The position numbers and the translations under genes were made by a program. From Endozoicomonas arenosclerae (lineage in GTDB: Bacteria > Pseudomonadota > Gammaproteobacteria > Pseudomonadales > Endozoicomonadaceae), in contig NZ_LASA01000140.1 of NCBI RefSeq assembly GCF_001562015.1, positions 1-43,974 on the forward strand: 43,974 nt of DNA, given 5' to 3'. Of the stretch, positions 1 to 8,010 are shown piece after piece. The first letter of the stretch is position 1. Every line of letters begins with the position of its first letter. The notes beneath the pieces are model-generated. The model was not told where the DNA came from. It saw only the letters and a program-made list of their open reading frames with translations, and did not search any database.

Positions 1-137
1 CGGTAACGGAAATGACTGAGAGTTAACTCTATCCATCGGTAACACTCATCTTTAGACTCCCAGCCAGGTTCTATGTCTGGGACATGTTCAAGGAAGTCGC
101 TGACCTGATCCAGGGTCTTGATGAGTTTGGTGTTCAT
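1..137 (-). CDS. Transposase/integrase, N-terminal fragment (cut by window edge)
   Basis: Reading leftwards from an ATG at 135-137, the frame stays open to the window edge and encodes about 45 residues beginning MNTKLIKTLDQVSDF, with a later segment ESKDECYRWIELTLSHFRY. A Cys-Tyr-Arg-Trp helix of this kind resembles the N-terminus of DDE integrase-type transposases that I recall as abundant in Endozoicomonas genomes; that assignment is from memory and the catalytic domain is outside the window. An in-frame ATG at 147-149 is possible, but the GAGG that could serve it lies directly against it, so 137 is preferred. A perfect inverted repeat covers the start codon, and a 35-bp periodic repeat lies upstream, as expected for a transposon end. 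Confidence 0.6.
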   Translation of the reverse strand, partial: MNTKLIKTLDQVSDFLEHVPDIEPGWESKDECYRWIELTLSHFRY

Positions 138-164
138 GATAATCTTCATCCTCTCATCATGAAC
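132..164. repeat. 9-bp perfect inverted repeat over the transposase start
   Basis: GTTCATGAT (132-140) and ATCATGAAC (156-164) are perfect complements separated by 15 bases. In the leftward transcript the downstream arm contains the start ATG, and the loop contains the purine-rich GAGAGG ribosome-binding candidate. A hairpin would therefore bury the start codon, or the repeat could be an operator. Confidence 0.7.
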
Positions 165-181
165 GACATCCTGGACCTTTA

Positions 182-270
182 CAGGCTCAGTTCGTATTGG
201 AAACCGGGCTTTTGTTCAGGCTCATTTTATATTGGAAGAGACTGTTCGCACAGACATGGTCAATATTGGT
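182..270. repeat. Three 35-bp-spaced repeats at a probable transposon end
   Basis: CAGGCTCA followed by TATTGGAA occurs at 182-189/195-202 and again at 217-224/230-237, with identical internal spacing. A degenerate third copy has CAGACATG at 252-259 and TATTGG at 265-270. The period is exactly 35 bp in both steps. Ordered repeats next to a transposase start are typical of transposase-binding arrays at element ends (inference). The outer boundary of the element and any target duplication cannot be fixed from this window. Confidence 0.5.
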
Positions 271-351
271 CTATTCTTGTTCTTTCGTAGGTTGGGTTTG
301 CCTGAATTTCAACTGATGGATTGGGACTGATGTTACTCTGGATAAGGCCAT

Positions 352-1185
352 ATGTGTCTTTCCGGGGAGCTATCCGGGTTGTTATTCGAACGTTATGTCA
401 GGGTTGGCAATAGCAAGCCTTTTGAATTGAGTCATACTGATTGTGATAACAAAATGACCCGTATCGATAGCGTGCCTTCTTCTCCAGAGATCTCCAATGA
501 CTTCATGCAATTTATGGAACAAGACCGCGTGCAGGCTTGGGGGGTCCATGATTGCCATGCCAGAGCGTTTTATTTGAATGAGCATTCTTCATGGTTGTTT
601 GGTATTCCCCGCCGTTACAAGGTTTGCGGTAAACGATTTACCGATATTCCTGCCCCTATTTTCAGTCGTTGCTCAGATCAGATTGTTGAGCAGAACAATA
701 TTTGCATCCGGGAGAAAAAAGAGATCACCGTTTTGAATGTTCATCCCGGTGGTAATGGCTGGTTCGCTTATATTTCCAAGAAAAAGCCTCACTACAATCA
801 CCTTCATCAGGTGGATGGTGTGCTGAGTCATGGCTATTCGGTGACCCAGTCCTGGATGAAGGCTGCTATGAATATTCGTTGTCTCATGAAGCTGGATGGC
901 AGGGCAAATGGCCAGTCCTCCTTTCGTGTAGGGATTATGCCCAGTCTCAGCCCCAGAGAGTCAGAGGTGTTGTTCTTTCTGATCTGTAATCAGCAGATCA
1001 AGCAGATTGCGGGTATTCTCTCCCTGTCTGAAAATACCATTCGCTCTCATATTGAGCACCTTAAGAAAAAGTTTGAAGTGCACTCGATTGCCCAGCTTAT
1101 TGAGGCTGCAATTTCAGTGGGCTGCCACGACTTCTTGCCTTCAACCCTGCGTCTCAACCAGCTCTCCATGATTATGGCGAACTGA
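352..1185 (+). CDS. LuxR-family transcriptional regulator with PAS-like sensor region
   Basis: A DNA-binding regulator of 277 residues. The C-terminal part (about 199-255) is a LuxR/GerE helix-turn-helix: LSPRESEVLFFL, then IKQIAGILSLSENTIRSHI as the recognition region, then LKKKFEVHS. Residues of about 45-150 look like a PAS-type sensing fold (segments AWGVHDCHARAFYLN and WLFGIPRRY), but the ligand is unknown. There is no receiver domain and no classical autoinducer-binding domain, so it need not be a quorum sensor. AAGG at 344-347 supports the start at 352. An ATG at 454 (residue 35) is an alternative but has no visible ribosome-binding site. The gene lies between the mobile-element end and an MFS transporter in the same direction, which it may regulate (inference). 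Confidence 0.75.
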   Translation: MCLSGELSGLLFERYVRVGNSKPFELSHTDCDNKMTRIDSVPSSPEISNDFMQFMEQDRVQAWGVHDCHARAFYLNEHSSWLFGIPRRYKVCGKRFTDIPAPIFSRCSDQIVEQNNICIREKKEITVLNVHPGGNGWFAYISKKKPHYNHLHQVDGVLSHGYSVTQSWMKAAMNIRCLMKLDGRANGQSSFRVGIMPSLSPRESEVLFFLICNQQIKQIAGILSLSENTIRSHIEHLKKKFEVHSIAQLIEAAISVGCHDFLPSTLRLNQLSMIMAN

Positions 1186-1383
1186 TCGGCGGTCGGGGAA
1201 AAGAGGGATAAACTTCCAGCCTGAGTTGTCAAAAGAAAGGTGTTGCACTGCGGGTAAATTGAGCAGGCAGCATCTTTTTTATTGGTTGCGTAGTTTGAAT
1301 GCAAAGTCGAGATGGTGCCGTCAGTCATTCAAATATGAATGGTATTTTAAGTTCGCTTTAACCCATTACAGCAGGAAATCGTT

Positions 1384-2679
1384 ATGGCGTTACCCCAGAG
1401 AAAAGTGATTGCAATTACCTCCCTGGGTGGACTTCTCGAAGCCTACGATTTTACTGTTTATGCCCATCTGGCTACCTATATTTCCCTGGTTTTTTTTCCC
1501 GCTGCGGATTCGGCCAGCTCATTGATCAATACTTTCATTACGTTTGCCGTGGGTTATCTTTCCAGACCGCTAGGGGCCATCGCTTTCAGTCATTGGGGGG
1601 ATCGTCATAGTCGCAAAGCCAGCTTTACGGTCACCATTCTGCTCATGGCCGTTTCCACTCTCTTTATAGGACTTTTGCCTGGGTATGCTCATCTGGGCAT
1701 TGTGGCGCCGGTATTATTGGCCGTGTTTCGATTCTTACAGGGCTTCTCATTTGCGGGGGAGTTTTCCGGAGCTTTCACCTATCTCTATGAAACAGTTCCT
1801 GTTCGCTCTCAGGGTTTTGCGGTCAGCATGCTGGGGGCAGGATCATTAGCCGGAATTCTCCTCGGAGTCATCGTTCATGGTGTTTTGATTCATGTCCTTA
1901 CTATGGAGCAGGTTGTGGATTGGGGGTGGAGAGTACCTTTCCTGCTGGGCGGGTCGCTGGGTGCTATCAGCTATGTCATCAGGAGACGATTTGCTGAGCC
2001 CAGAGTGTTCAGTGATCTTGTGGCACAGGGGGGCGTCGAAAAGCTCCCTCTTTTAACTTTGCTCAGGTCTTATAAATCTCAGATTTTGACGGGGCTGCTA
2101 TTAGTAATGCCTGTCCTGGTATCAGTGACCGTTCTGGTGTTGTTTATTCCAGGTTACCTCACACGCTTGCTTGATTATCCAGCCAGAGATGTTGCCTTTG
2201 CAAATGGGTTAAGTATGTTTGCAGGGGTGCCGGTTTGCCTGCTGATTGGTTGGTTGGCCGATAAAATGGACCGGCGTTATCTGATGCTGGGGTCGTCGCT
2301 GATGATTGCTGTAGCGGCCTGGCCACTTTTCTTCTGGTATGCCTCGGGAGAGGCTAACTTGCTGATCACAGCACTTGTCGGTGCTGTACTTTGGGGGAGT
2401 ATCGAAGGTATTTCCTTGCTGTTGGTGGTTTCTTCTTTTCCCATTGGTATTCGTTATACCGGCATGGCTTCGGTATACAACATAGGGGCCATGATCTTTG
2501 CAGGCTTTGGGCCTGTTATCGCTATGGGGCTGATTCAAGTGTCTGAGCATCAGGCGGCTCCTGCTTTCTACCTGATGGTGAGTGGTTTGGCGGGTTGTCT
2601 GGGAGCCTTGCTGCTGGCTCCCGAACAAAGAAGAAATGCTGCGGTATCCGATGAAGTCGAGCCTCAATCCATAGGGTAA
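1384..2679 (+). CDS. MFS transporter, metabolite:H+ symporter (MHS) type
   Basis: An inner-membrane secondary transporter of 431 residues with about 12 hydrophobic segments. The start region LLEAYDFTVYAHLATYI with a following FFP is typical of the MHS subfamily (ProP, KgtP, citrate permeases). The loop between helices 2 and 3 carries the MFS signature as SHWGDRHSRKA (residues 69-79). These proteins import carboxylates or osmolytes with protons; the substrate cannot be read from sequence. AGGA seven bases before the ATG supports the start. It follows the LuxR-type regulator after 198 bp and ends 15 bp from the end of convergent nadB. The upstream gap contains a small inverted repeat, CATTCA-4-TGAATG at 1326-1341, which could be an operator. 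Confidence 0.85.
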   Translation: MALPQRKVIAITSLGGLLEAYDFTVYAHLATYISLVFFPAADSASSLINTFITFAVGYLSRPLGAIAFSHWGDRHSRKASFTVTILLMAVSTLFIGLLPGYAHLGIVAPVLLAVFRFLQGFSFAGEFSGAFTYLYETVPVRSQGFAVSMLGAGSLAGILLGVIVHGVLIHVLTMEQVVDWGWRVPFLLGGSLGAISYVIRRRFAEPRVFSDLVAQGGVEKLPLLTLLRSYKSQILTGLLLVMPVLVSVTVLVLFIPGYLTRLLDYPARDVAFANGLSMFAGVPVCLLIGWLADKMDRRYLMLGSSLMIAVAAWPLFFWYASGEANLLITALVGAVLWGSIEGISLLLVVSSFPIGIRYTGMASVYNIGAMIFAGFGPVIAMGLIQVSEHQAAPAFYLMVSGLAGCLGALLLAPEQRRNAAVSDEVEPQSIG

Positions 2680-2694
2680 AGAGGTTCTTTTAGA

Positions 2695-4323
2695 TTAGAG
2701 AGAAAGGGCGTTCTCGGGTTCAAAGTTTTCAGGGATAAGGATGGTTTCCTTGCTGTCTTCCTGAGTGAAAGGGAAGTCCAGGTTAAAGTGTAAGCCTCTG
2801 GATTCCTGTCGAGACAGAGCACAGTCGATAATCAACTCCGCGACTTGAGAAAGGTTTCTCAGCTCAATCAGATCATTACTGATCTTGAAGTGGCTATAAA
2901 AGTCATGGATTTCATGTTGCAACAGTCGTGAACGGTTCCTTGCCCTGAGCAGTCGCTTGGTGGTCCGAACGATGCCTACATAATCCCACATGAAACGTCT
3001 CAGCTCGTCCCAGTTATGAGAGATAACGACATTCTCGTCAGAATCGGTGACCTGACTGTCATCCCACTCAGGCATTTCCGGGCAAGGGGACAGGTTGGCA
3101 ATGGTCTTGTTGATGTCTGCAGCGCAGCTTCTGGCACTGACAAAACATTCCAGCAAGGAGTTGCTGGCCAGACGGTTAGCACCATGAAGTCCTGTGAATG
3201 CACATTCACCGATGGCGTATAGGCCAGGAACATCTGTTTTTCCTTTCAGGTCGACCAGAACACCACCACAGGTGTAATGGGCCGCTGGGACAACCGGCAG
3301 GGGTTCACGGGTCATATCGATGCCGTATTCCAGGCAGCGCTCATAAATATTGGGGAAGTGAGAGATAATGAAGTCTTTCGGTTTATGGCTGATATCCAGG
3401 AACAGGCAGTCAGCCCCCAGTTTCTTCATCTCATGGTCAATGGCTCTGGCGACAATGTCTCTGGGAGCCAATTCACCCCTGTGATCGTAATCATCCATAA
3501 AGCGAGTGCCATCCGGACGAACCAGAAGACCGCCTTCGCCCCGAACCGCTTCGGAAACAAGGAAGGACTTCGCTTTAGGGTGGAACAGGCAGGTGGGATG
3601 AAACTGATTGAACTCCAGGTTGGCAACACGGCAACCCGCTCGCCATGCCATGGCGATACCATCTCCGCTGGCTCCGTCAGTATTGCTGGTGAAGAGGTAG
3701 GCTTTGCTGGCGCCACCACTGGCAATAGCGTGTGCTCGACCTTTAAAGAGTTTGACTTGATCCGACTTTACATCCAGTACATAAACACCCACGCATCTTT
3801 GGTCATTCAGGCCCAGTTTGCTGGTGGTTATCACATCGATGGCCAGGTGATGCTCGTAAAGATCAATGTTGGGCTGTTTGCGGGCTTTATCGATCAGGGT
3901 CTCGGAGATAGCACGGCCCGTAGCATCGGCTGCATGAATAATTCTTCTGGCGCTGTGACCGCCTTCCCGGGTCAGATGAAAATCGAAGTTCTTTTCTTCT
4001 TCTTGTTCACGGGTAAAGGGAACGCCCTGATCGATCAACCACTGGATGCTGGCATTACCTTGCTCAACCATATGTTTGACAGTAGATTCTTTGCAGAGTC
4101 CGGCGCCGGCAATAAGAGTGTCTTCTATATGCTTTTCGAGGCTGTCGTCCTGGGTATCCAATACTGCGGCGACGCCCCCCTGGGCACCGGCTGATGAGCC
4201 AGCGGTCAGCTCTCCCTTGCTGAGAATGGCCACTCTCAGGTGGCTGTCCAGGTGCAGAGCCAGGGTCAGTCCGGCTGCGCCACTGCCAATTATTACTACG
4301 TCATAGTCAAGTGTTGAATGCAT
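2695..4323 (-). CDS. nadB: L-aspartate oxidase
   Basis: A cytoplasmic flavoenzyme oxidising L-aspartate to iminoaspartate, the first step of de novo NAD synthesis; NadA then makes quinolinate. The 542-residue length is normal. The N-terminus has the FAD dinucleotide-binding motif VVIIGSGAAGLTLAL (about residues 9-23). The middle carries the family segments SSAGAQGGVAAV, REGGHSARRIIHA, QFHPTCLF and GELAPRDIVARA, and the end has the helical C-terminal domain of the fumarate reductase/NadB flavoprotein family. AGGGA six bases before the ATG supports the start. Its position divergent from rpoE is the standard arrangement in pseudomonads and enterics, which reinforces the call. Confidence 0.97.
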   Translation of the reverse strand: MHSTLDYDVVIIGSGAAGLTLALHLDSHLRVAILSKGELTAGSSAGAQGGVAAVLDTQDDSLEKHIEDTLIAGAGLCKESTVKHMVEQGNASIQWLIDQGVPFTREQEEEKNFDFHLTREGGHSARRIIHAADATGRAISETLIDKARKQPNIDLYEHHLAIDVITTSKLGLNDQRCVGVYVLDVKSDQVKLFKGRAHAIASGGASKAYLFTSNTDGASGDGIAMAWRAGCRVANLEFNQFHPTCLFHPKAKSFLVSEAVRGEGGLLVRPDGTRFMDDYDHRGELAPRDIVARAIDHEMKKLGADCLFLDISHKPKDFIISHFPNIYERCLEYGIDMTREPLPVVPAAHYTCGGVLVDLKGKTDVPGLYAIGECAFTGLHGANRLASNSLLECFVSARSCAADINKTIANLSPCPEMPEWDDSQVTDSDENVVISHNWDELRRFMWDYVGIVRTTKRLLRARNRSRLLQHEIHDFYSHFKISNDLIELRNLSQVAELIIDCALSRQESRGLHFNLDFPFTQEDSKETILIPENFEPENALSL

Positions 4324-5051
4324 GTATGTTCCCTGGTCCTAAAAATCACAGGCGACAAGACCTGTATCAGGAAAGCTGCCACTTTCAGGCTGTGATTCAG
4401 AATAATCATGAACACGATCTGGCATTCTATGCTCAATAATGTGTTCAGGAGCCTGTACAGTTTCCTGCACCAAAAACCTGACATTGTCGTAGGCTTTCGG
4501 TTTTCTGCTGTAAATATTGTTCAGCTTGCGGGGCTGAATAATGTTTCAGTAGATTTTGGCTGTTCTCTTCAGATGTTAATCGCTGGCCTGTCTTTCGGTG
4601 GCGTTCTGGTCGTTTTGCAGTTGAAACTGGAACTCGGAACCATGACGGTTAAACTCACTTCAATCTAAAGCTGCGTCACGGGTTGCCGATGGCTTGTACG
4701 GAGAATGTCTCACGTTTTTTCCAGGCAGGCTCAACGTACGGCGTTATAAAACACTGAGAAATCGGTATCAAGTATATAGAAATTATGGTGAGCACTATAG
4801 TACGCTGTAATGATCCGAATCAGTTTTCAGCCGATACTGTGAAATTTTTTTGAATGAGTTCGGGAACTTTCTGGCCGAAACATGGTCTATATAGAAGCAG
4901 ATAGAATTCGCAGCACAGGCATGTGTTTGTGGAAGGGGGGAGAGTATGGTCAGCCTGAGTACAATAAATTGTACGCAGAGCCGATTATAGCATCTGTCCT
5001 TTCCTTCCCCGTTCGCCCGTGTTTTTTCTGCGATAGCGGGAGACCCCCTCT
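4324..5051. other. 728-bp divergent intergenic region, nadB / rpoE
   Basis: No gene here can be supported. The right half holds the sigma-E-type promoter of rpoE (4863-4890) and a GGGAG ribosome-binding site at 5038-5042, nine bases before the rpoE ATG. The left half (about 4339-4668) is open on the plus strand for 86 codons. Read on the minus strand in the same codon register, it gives a hydrophilic peptide interrupted by two stops. Neither reading resembles a known family; it may be a decayed gene or just leader sequence. Confidence 0.5.
4863..4890 (+). promoter_or_regulatory. Sigma-E (RpoE/AlgU)-type promoter for rpoE
   Basis: GGAACTT at 4863-4869, a 16-bp spacer, then TCTAT at 4886-4890 closely match the ECF sigma-E/AlgU consensus (GGAACTT-N16/17-TCtga). 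It lies about 160 bp before the rpoE start and implies the positive autoregulation known for this operon in E. coli and Pseudomonas. Confidence 0.75.
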
Positions 5052-5636
5052 ATGGTAGAGCATCCACAGGCGGATCAGCAGCTGGTACAGCGCGTGCAGA
5101 AGGGTGATAAAGCGGCCTTCGATATGCTCGTGCTCAAATATCAGCACCGGGTGCTGGGTCTGGTAGGCAGTTATATAACGGACTACCAGGAAGTGCAGGA
5201 TGTAGCCCAGGAAGCTTTTATCAAAGCTTACCGGGCGATAGACAAGTTTCGCGGCGACAGTTCCTTTTACACCTGGTTGTACCGGATTGCCGTGAACACT
5301 GCCAAGAATCATCTGGTTTCCAAGGGGCGTAAGGTTCCGGAGTCTGACATTGATGTTCATGATGCCGACTTTCTGGATACCGCAGCTTCTCTCAGGGTGG
5401 TGGATACCCCTGAAAGGAATCTGTACCGGGATGAAATTGAGCAGGTGATCCACGATGTAATCCGGCGTTTGCCGGATGAGTTGCGAACTGCTGTGATGCT
5501 GAGAGAGTTTGATGGTCTCAGCTATGACGAAATTGCCAATGTCATGGACTGCCCGGTGGGAACGGTAAGATCAAGAATCTTTCGGGCCCGGGAGGCAATC
5601 GACAAGGAAGTGGAGCCACTGTTGCGTCGTGGCTGA
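5052..5636 (+). CDS. rpoE: RNA polymerase sigma factor RpoE/AlgU
   Basis: An extracytoplasmic-function sigma factor of 194 residues that directs RNA polymerase to envelope-stress genes. Region 2 spans about residues 20-90, including DVAQEAFIKAYRAID and the -10 recognition stretch FYTWLYRIAVNTAKN. Region 4 (about 135-185) carries LREFDGLSYDEIANVM and GTVRSRIFRAREAI, the -35 recognition helix-turn-helix. Known biology: RseA holds it at the membrane, and stepwise proteolysis of RseA releases it. A GGGAG site nine bases before the ATG and the upstream sigma-E-type promoter fit. It leads the operon rpoE-rseA-rseB-rseC-mucD. Confidence 0.97.
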   Translation: MVEHPQADQQLVQRVQKGDKAAFDMLVLKYQHRVLGLVGSYITDYQEVQDVAQEAFIKAYRAIDKFRGDSSFYTWLYRIAVNTAKNHLVSKGRKVPESDIDVHDADFLDTAASLRVVDTPERNLYRDEIEQVIHDVIRRLPDELRTAVMLREFDGLSYDEIANVMDCPVGTVRSRIFRAREAIDKEVEPLLRRG

Positions 5637-5721
5637 CAGGCAGTTAATGTGAAACACTGATCAAAGTGTCAGCATCATTTGCATCCGGTGCTGGCCTGAC
5701 AAAGAGACCAGAGGTATGCCT

Positions 5722-6402
5722 ATGAGTGAGAAACACTCTCACAATCATGCCCAGGAAAGGTTGAGTGAGTCACTGTCCGCAACAATGGACGGTGAGGCCG
5801 GTGAGTTCGAACTCCGGCGCGTGCTCGATAACATTGGCAGTGACGAAGACCTTCGGGATAAAGCCCGCCGGTATCAGATGATGGGCGACGCTCTCCGGCA
5901 CGAAACCAATGAATTTATGAATATTGATCTGTCAGCAGGTATCCGTGACAGGCTCGAAAACGAAGCTGCACATTCTGTATCTGAAAAGACGCCAGGCACA
6001 AGTCGCGGTGCTCTGGCCACTGTCGAACAGTGGTGGTCGAAAGCAGGTCGCGTTGCTGTAGCGGCATCTGTTGCATTAGCGGTATTGCTTGGGGTGCAAA
6101 ACTACAATACTTCCCCTGATTCAGTGCCACTGGTAACCGGTGTTACTGATCAGACTACCTTGTTGCAGCCCGTTCAAATTGCCCAGAATGGCTATGGTGC
6201 TGCAGGCATCAAAGCTGGATATAACTCCCGACAGCATGACAGCATTACACCAGAACAGCTGGCTCAGGCTCAGAGTGTTGCTGACCGTGCCACCAAGGAA
6301 CGCTTCAGGGCTTACGCGCTGCAGCATGCTGAAATGAGTGCCATGAATTCAGGACAGGGGATTCTCCCTTTTGCGCGATTGACCACATTTGAATCACAAT
6401 GA
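5722..6402 (+). CDS. rseA: Anti-sigma-E factor RseA/MucA
   Basis: A single-pass inner-membrane anti-sigma factor of 226 residues. The cytoplasmic N-terminal domain has the characteristic LSESLSATMDGEAGEFELRR segment that binds RpoE. A transmembrane helix follows at about residues 110-127 (RVAVAASVALAVLLGVQ), and the rest is periplasmic, where RseB binds and DegS-type proteases cut in known systems. The second of two nearby ATGs is chosen (5722) because AGAGG at 5710-5714 sits seven bases before it, but only one base before the ATG at 5716. It follows rpoE after 85 bp, and its end lies just before rseB. The C-terminus ends in LTTFESQ rather than the E. coli tail, which is common in this group. 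Confidence 0.93.
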   Translation: MSEKHSHNHAQERLSESLSATMDGEAGEFELRRVLDNIGSDEDLRDKARRYQMMGDALRHETNEFMNIDLSAGIRDRLENEAAHSVSEKTPGTSRGALATVEQWWSKAGRVAVAASVALAVLLGVQNYNTSPDSVPLVTGVTDQTTLLQPVQIAQNGYGAAGIKAGYNSRQHDSITPEQLAQAQSVADRATKERFRAYALQHAEMSAMNSGQGILPFARLTTFESQ

Positions 6403-6406
6403 GTTT

Positions 6407-7453
6407 ATGAAAGGAATTCGATTGAACAGGGGGCGCTTTATCCCGATGCTGCTGGTTTTGCTGGCGGCTTTGAGTGGGCAGACTTATGCTGCCGACGCTG
6501 CATCTGAACCCGCCGATACGCCTGAAAAATGGTTGGAAACCATGGTTCAGGCCACGCAAAACCTTACCTATCGCGGACACTTTGTTTACCAACAGGGTGC
6601 TAACCTAGAAACCCTGGCTGTTACGCATACGCTTCAGACAGTGAATGGTAAGTCAGAGGAGCTGGAAAGCATTGCTTTTCTTGATGGGCTGCCCAGAGAA
6701 ATGGTGCGTCAGGGAAGTAATATAACCTTTGCCAGTGCCGGAAGAGAACCAGCGAGATTTGAGCATGAGTCTCTGGTCCCGATGGTAGGCCGTTTTACTG
6801 CCGGTAACTTTGATCAACATTACAAACTGAAACCGGCTGCTCTGGATCGTGTAGCAGGCCGAGAGGCAGTTCAGGTTCTGGTGGTGCCAACGGATCGTTT
6901 TCGTTATGGCTACCAACTCTGGCTTGATCGTCGAACCGGTCTTCTGCTGAAATCCGTCATGGTGGATAATGAAGGCAGGATCATTGAGAGAATGCAGTTC
7001 ACCAGCCTGGAGTTTCCCGGGGTGTTATCCAGTGAAGAACTGGAACGTCTGAAGCGAAAGCTGCCACAGTCGCCAGACAAGAATGTGGTAAAACTGAAAA
7101 GTGATTCCGTTCCCGAGAAAGTGGAGTGGAACTGGGAGGCCAGCTGGGTACCGGAGGGCTTTAAAGCCCGCGGACACAGTAGTCGCAACTCTGCTGTGAG
7201 TAATCAGAAAGTCGATACGCTGAATTTTTCTGATGGACTGGCCAGCTTTTCAGTGTTTGTTGAACCGGACGAAACCCGGGTTTTGAGTCAGGCAACCGAA
7301 CAGATTGGTTCCATGGCTGCAGTCTCCAAAGTGTTTCGTAATGGTGAAAAATATTTTCATGTCACTGTTCTTGGAGAGATACCTCTGGGCACCGCCGAGA
7401 GAATTGCAGTATCCGTCCGTCCCAGGGAACAGAGTCAGCAGGCAGATAAATGA
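6407..7453 (+). CDS. rseB: Periplasmic sigma-E regulator RseB/MucB
   Basis: A periplasmic protein of 348 residues that in known systems binds RseA and shields it from the first protease, letting go when it senses mislocalised lipoproteins or LPS. A signal peptide is visible: basic start MKGIRLNRGR, hydrophobic FIPMLLVLLAAL, and cleavage probable after QTYA. The mature part has the family's N-terminal LolA-like domain (segment NLTYRGHFVYQQG) and a C-terminal domain ending in RIAVSVRPREQSQ. ATG 6407 is preferred to an in-frame TTG at 6389 because it gives a normal signal peptide. It starts four bases after the rseA stop and overlaps rseC by four bases (ATGA), so it is probably translationally coupled on both sides. 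Confidence 0.93.
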   Translation: MKGIRLNRGRFIPMLLVLLAALSGQTYAADAASEPADTPEKWLETMVQATQNLTYRGHFVYQQGANLETLAVTHTLQTVNGKSEELESIAFLDGLPREMVRQGSNITFASAGREPARFEHESLVPMVGRFTAGNFDQHYKLKPAALDRVAGREAVQVLVVPTDRFRYGYQLWLDRRTGLLLKSVMVDNEGRIIERMQFTSLEFPGVLSSEELERLKRKLPQSPDKNVVKLKSDSVPEKVEWNWEASWVPEGFKARGHSSRNSAVSNQKVDTLNFSDGLASFSVFVEPDETRVLSQATEQIGSMAAVSKVFRNGEKYFHVTVLGEIPLGTAERIAVSVRPREQSQQADK

Positions 7454-7929
7454 TTGAGGAAGAGGGCAGGGTTGTAGCCGTTGAGCAGGGAGCCGTGTGG
7501 GTGGAAACCATTCGCAAGAGTACCTGTTCCAGTTGCAGTGCACGTAATGGCTGCGGGCAGAATCTGCTTGAGAAGTATCGAGCCAGCAAACAGCAAGCCT
7601 ATATTCGGGCAACCAGTGAATGGTCGATTGATGAAGATGATCGGGTCATTATTGGTATTCCGGAAAGCGCCCTGATGAAAGCTTCTTTGCTGGTTTATCT
7701 CATGCCGCTGATATTCATGATGGGGTCGCTCTGGCTGGCTAATGCCGTTGGCTGGAATGATCTGCTTACCGCCTTGTCTGCTATGGCAGGCCTTGCTGCC
7801 GGGTTTATACCGGTGCGAATGCTGGGCCACTCAACCAGCGACATGTGTCGCGTTAAAGTGATTAAGGTACTGCCTCGTAAGGTAGTCGGACCTGAACTTA
7901 TAACAATCAGTCAGTCCTGGTCCGCTTAG
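7450..7929 (+). CDS. rseC: SoxR-reducing/sigma-E regulatory membrane protein RseC
   Basis: A small inner-membrane protein of 159 residues in the RseC/MucC family. It has the family's cysteine cluster CSSCSARNGCGQ at about residues 27-38, followed by two transmembrane helices (about 78-95 and 101-120: LLVYLMPLIFMMGSLWL and LLTALSAMAGLAAGFIPV). In E. coli RseC affects sigma-E activity modestly and takes part with Rsx proteins in reducing SoxR; its exact role here is inferred. The ATG overlaps the rseB stop in an ATGA junction. A second candidate sigma-E-type promoter lies in the 81 bp between it and mucD. Confidence 0.9.
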   Translation: MIEEEGRVVAVEQGAVWVETIRKSTCSSCSARNGCGQNLLEKYRASKQQAYIRATSEWSIDEDDRVIIGIPESALMKASLLVYLMPLIFMMGSLWLANAVGWNDLLTALSAMAGLAAGFIPVRMLGHSTSDMCRVKVIKVLPRKVVGPELITISQSWSA

Positions 7930-7947
7930 TCTTTAATCCGTTAAAAT

Positions 7948-7974
7948 AACTTCCACTCACAATACCCATTCTGG
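7948..7974 (+). promoter_or_regulatory. Possible second sigma-E-type promoter, before mucD
   Basis: AACTT at 7948-7952, a 17-bp spacer and TCTGG at 7970-7974 partly match the sigma-E consensus; the leading GG of the -35 box is missing. It would let the protease gene be expressed independently of the anti-sigma genes. Weak evidence by eye only. Confidence 0.35.
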
Positions 7975-8010
7975 GTCTTTAACCACAGGATGTAAGGAGA
8001 AGTCAGGTTC

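Noticed and set aside
182-270. Considered as a CRISPR fragment
   Set aside because: Only two clear units and one degenerate one, with the spacing inside the unit conserved as well; no cas genes; better explained as transposase sites.
3277-4194. Long 305-codon open frame on the plus strand
   Set aside because: It lies wholly antisense to nadB, which has full family motifs; a mirror frame.
4408-4668. Plus-strand 86-codon open frame between nadB and rpoE
   Set aside because: No ribosome-binding site, no recognisable domain, and the composition does not look like coding sequence; kept only as part of the intergenic description.
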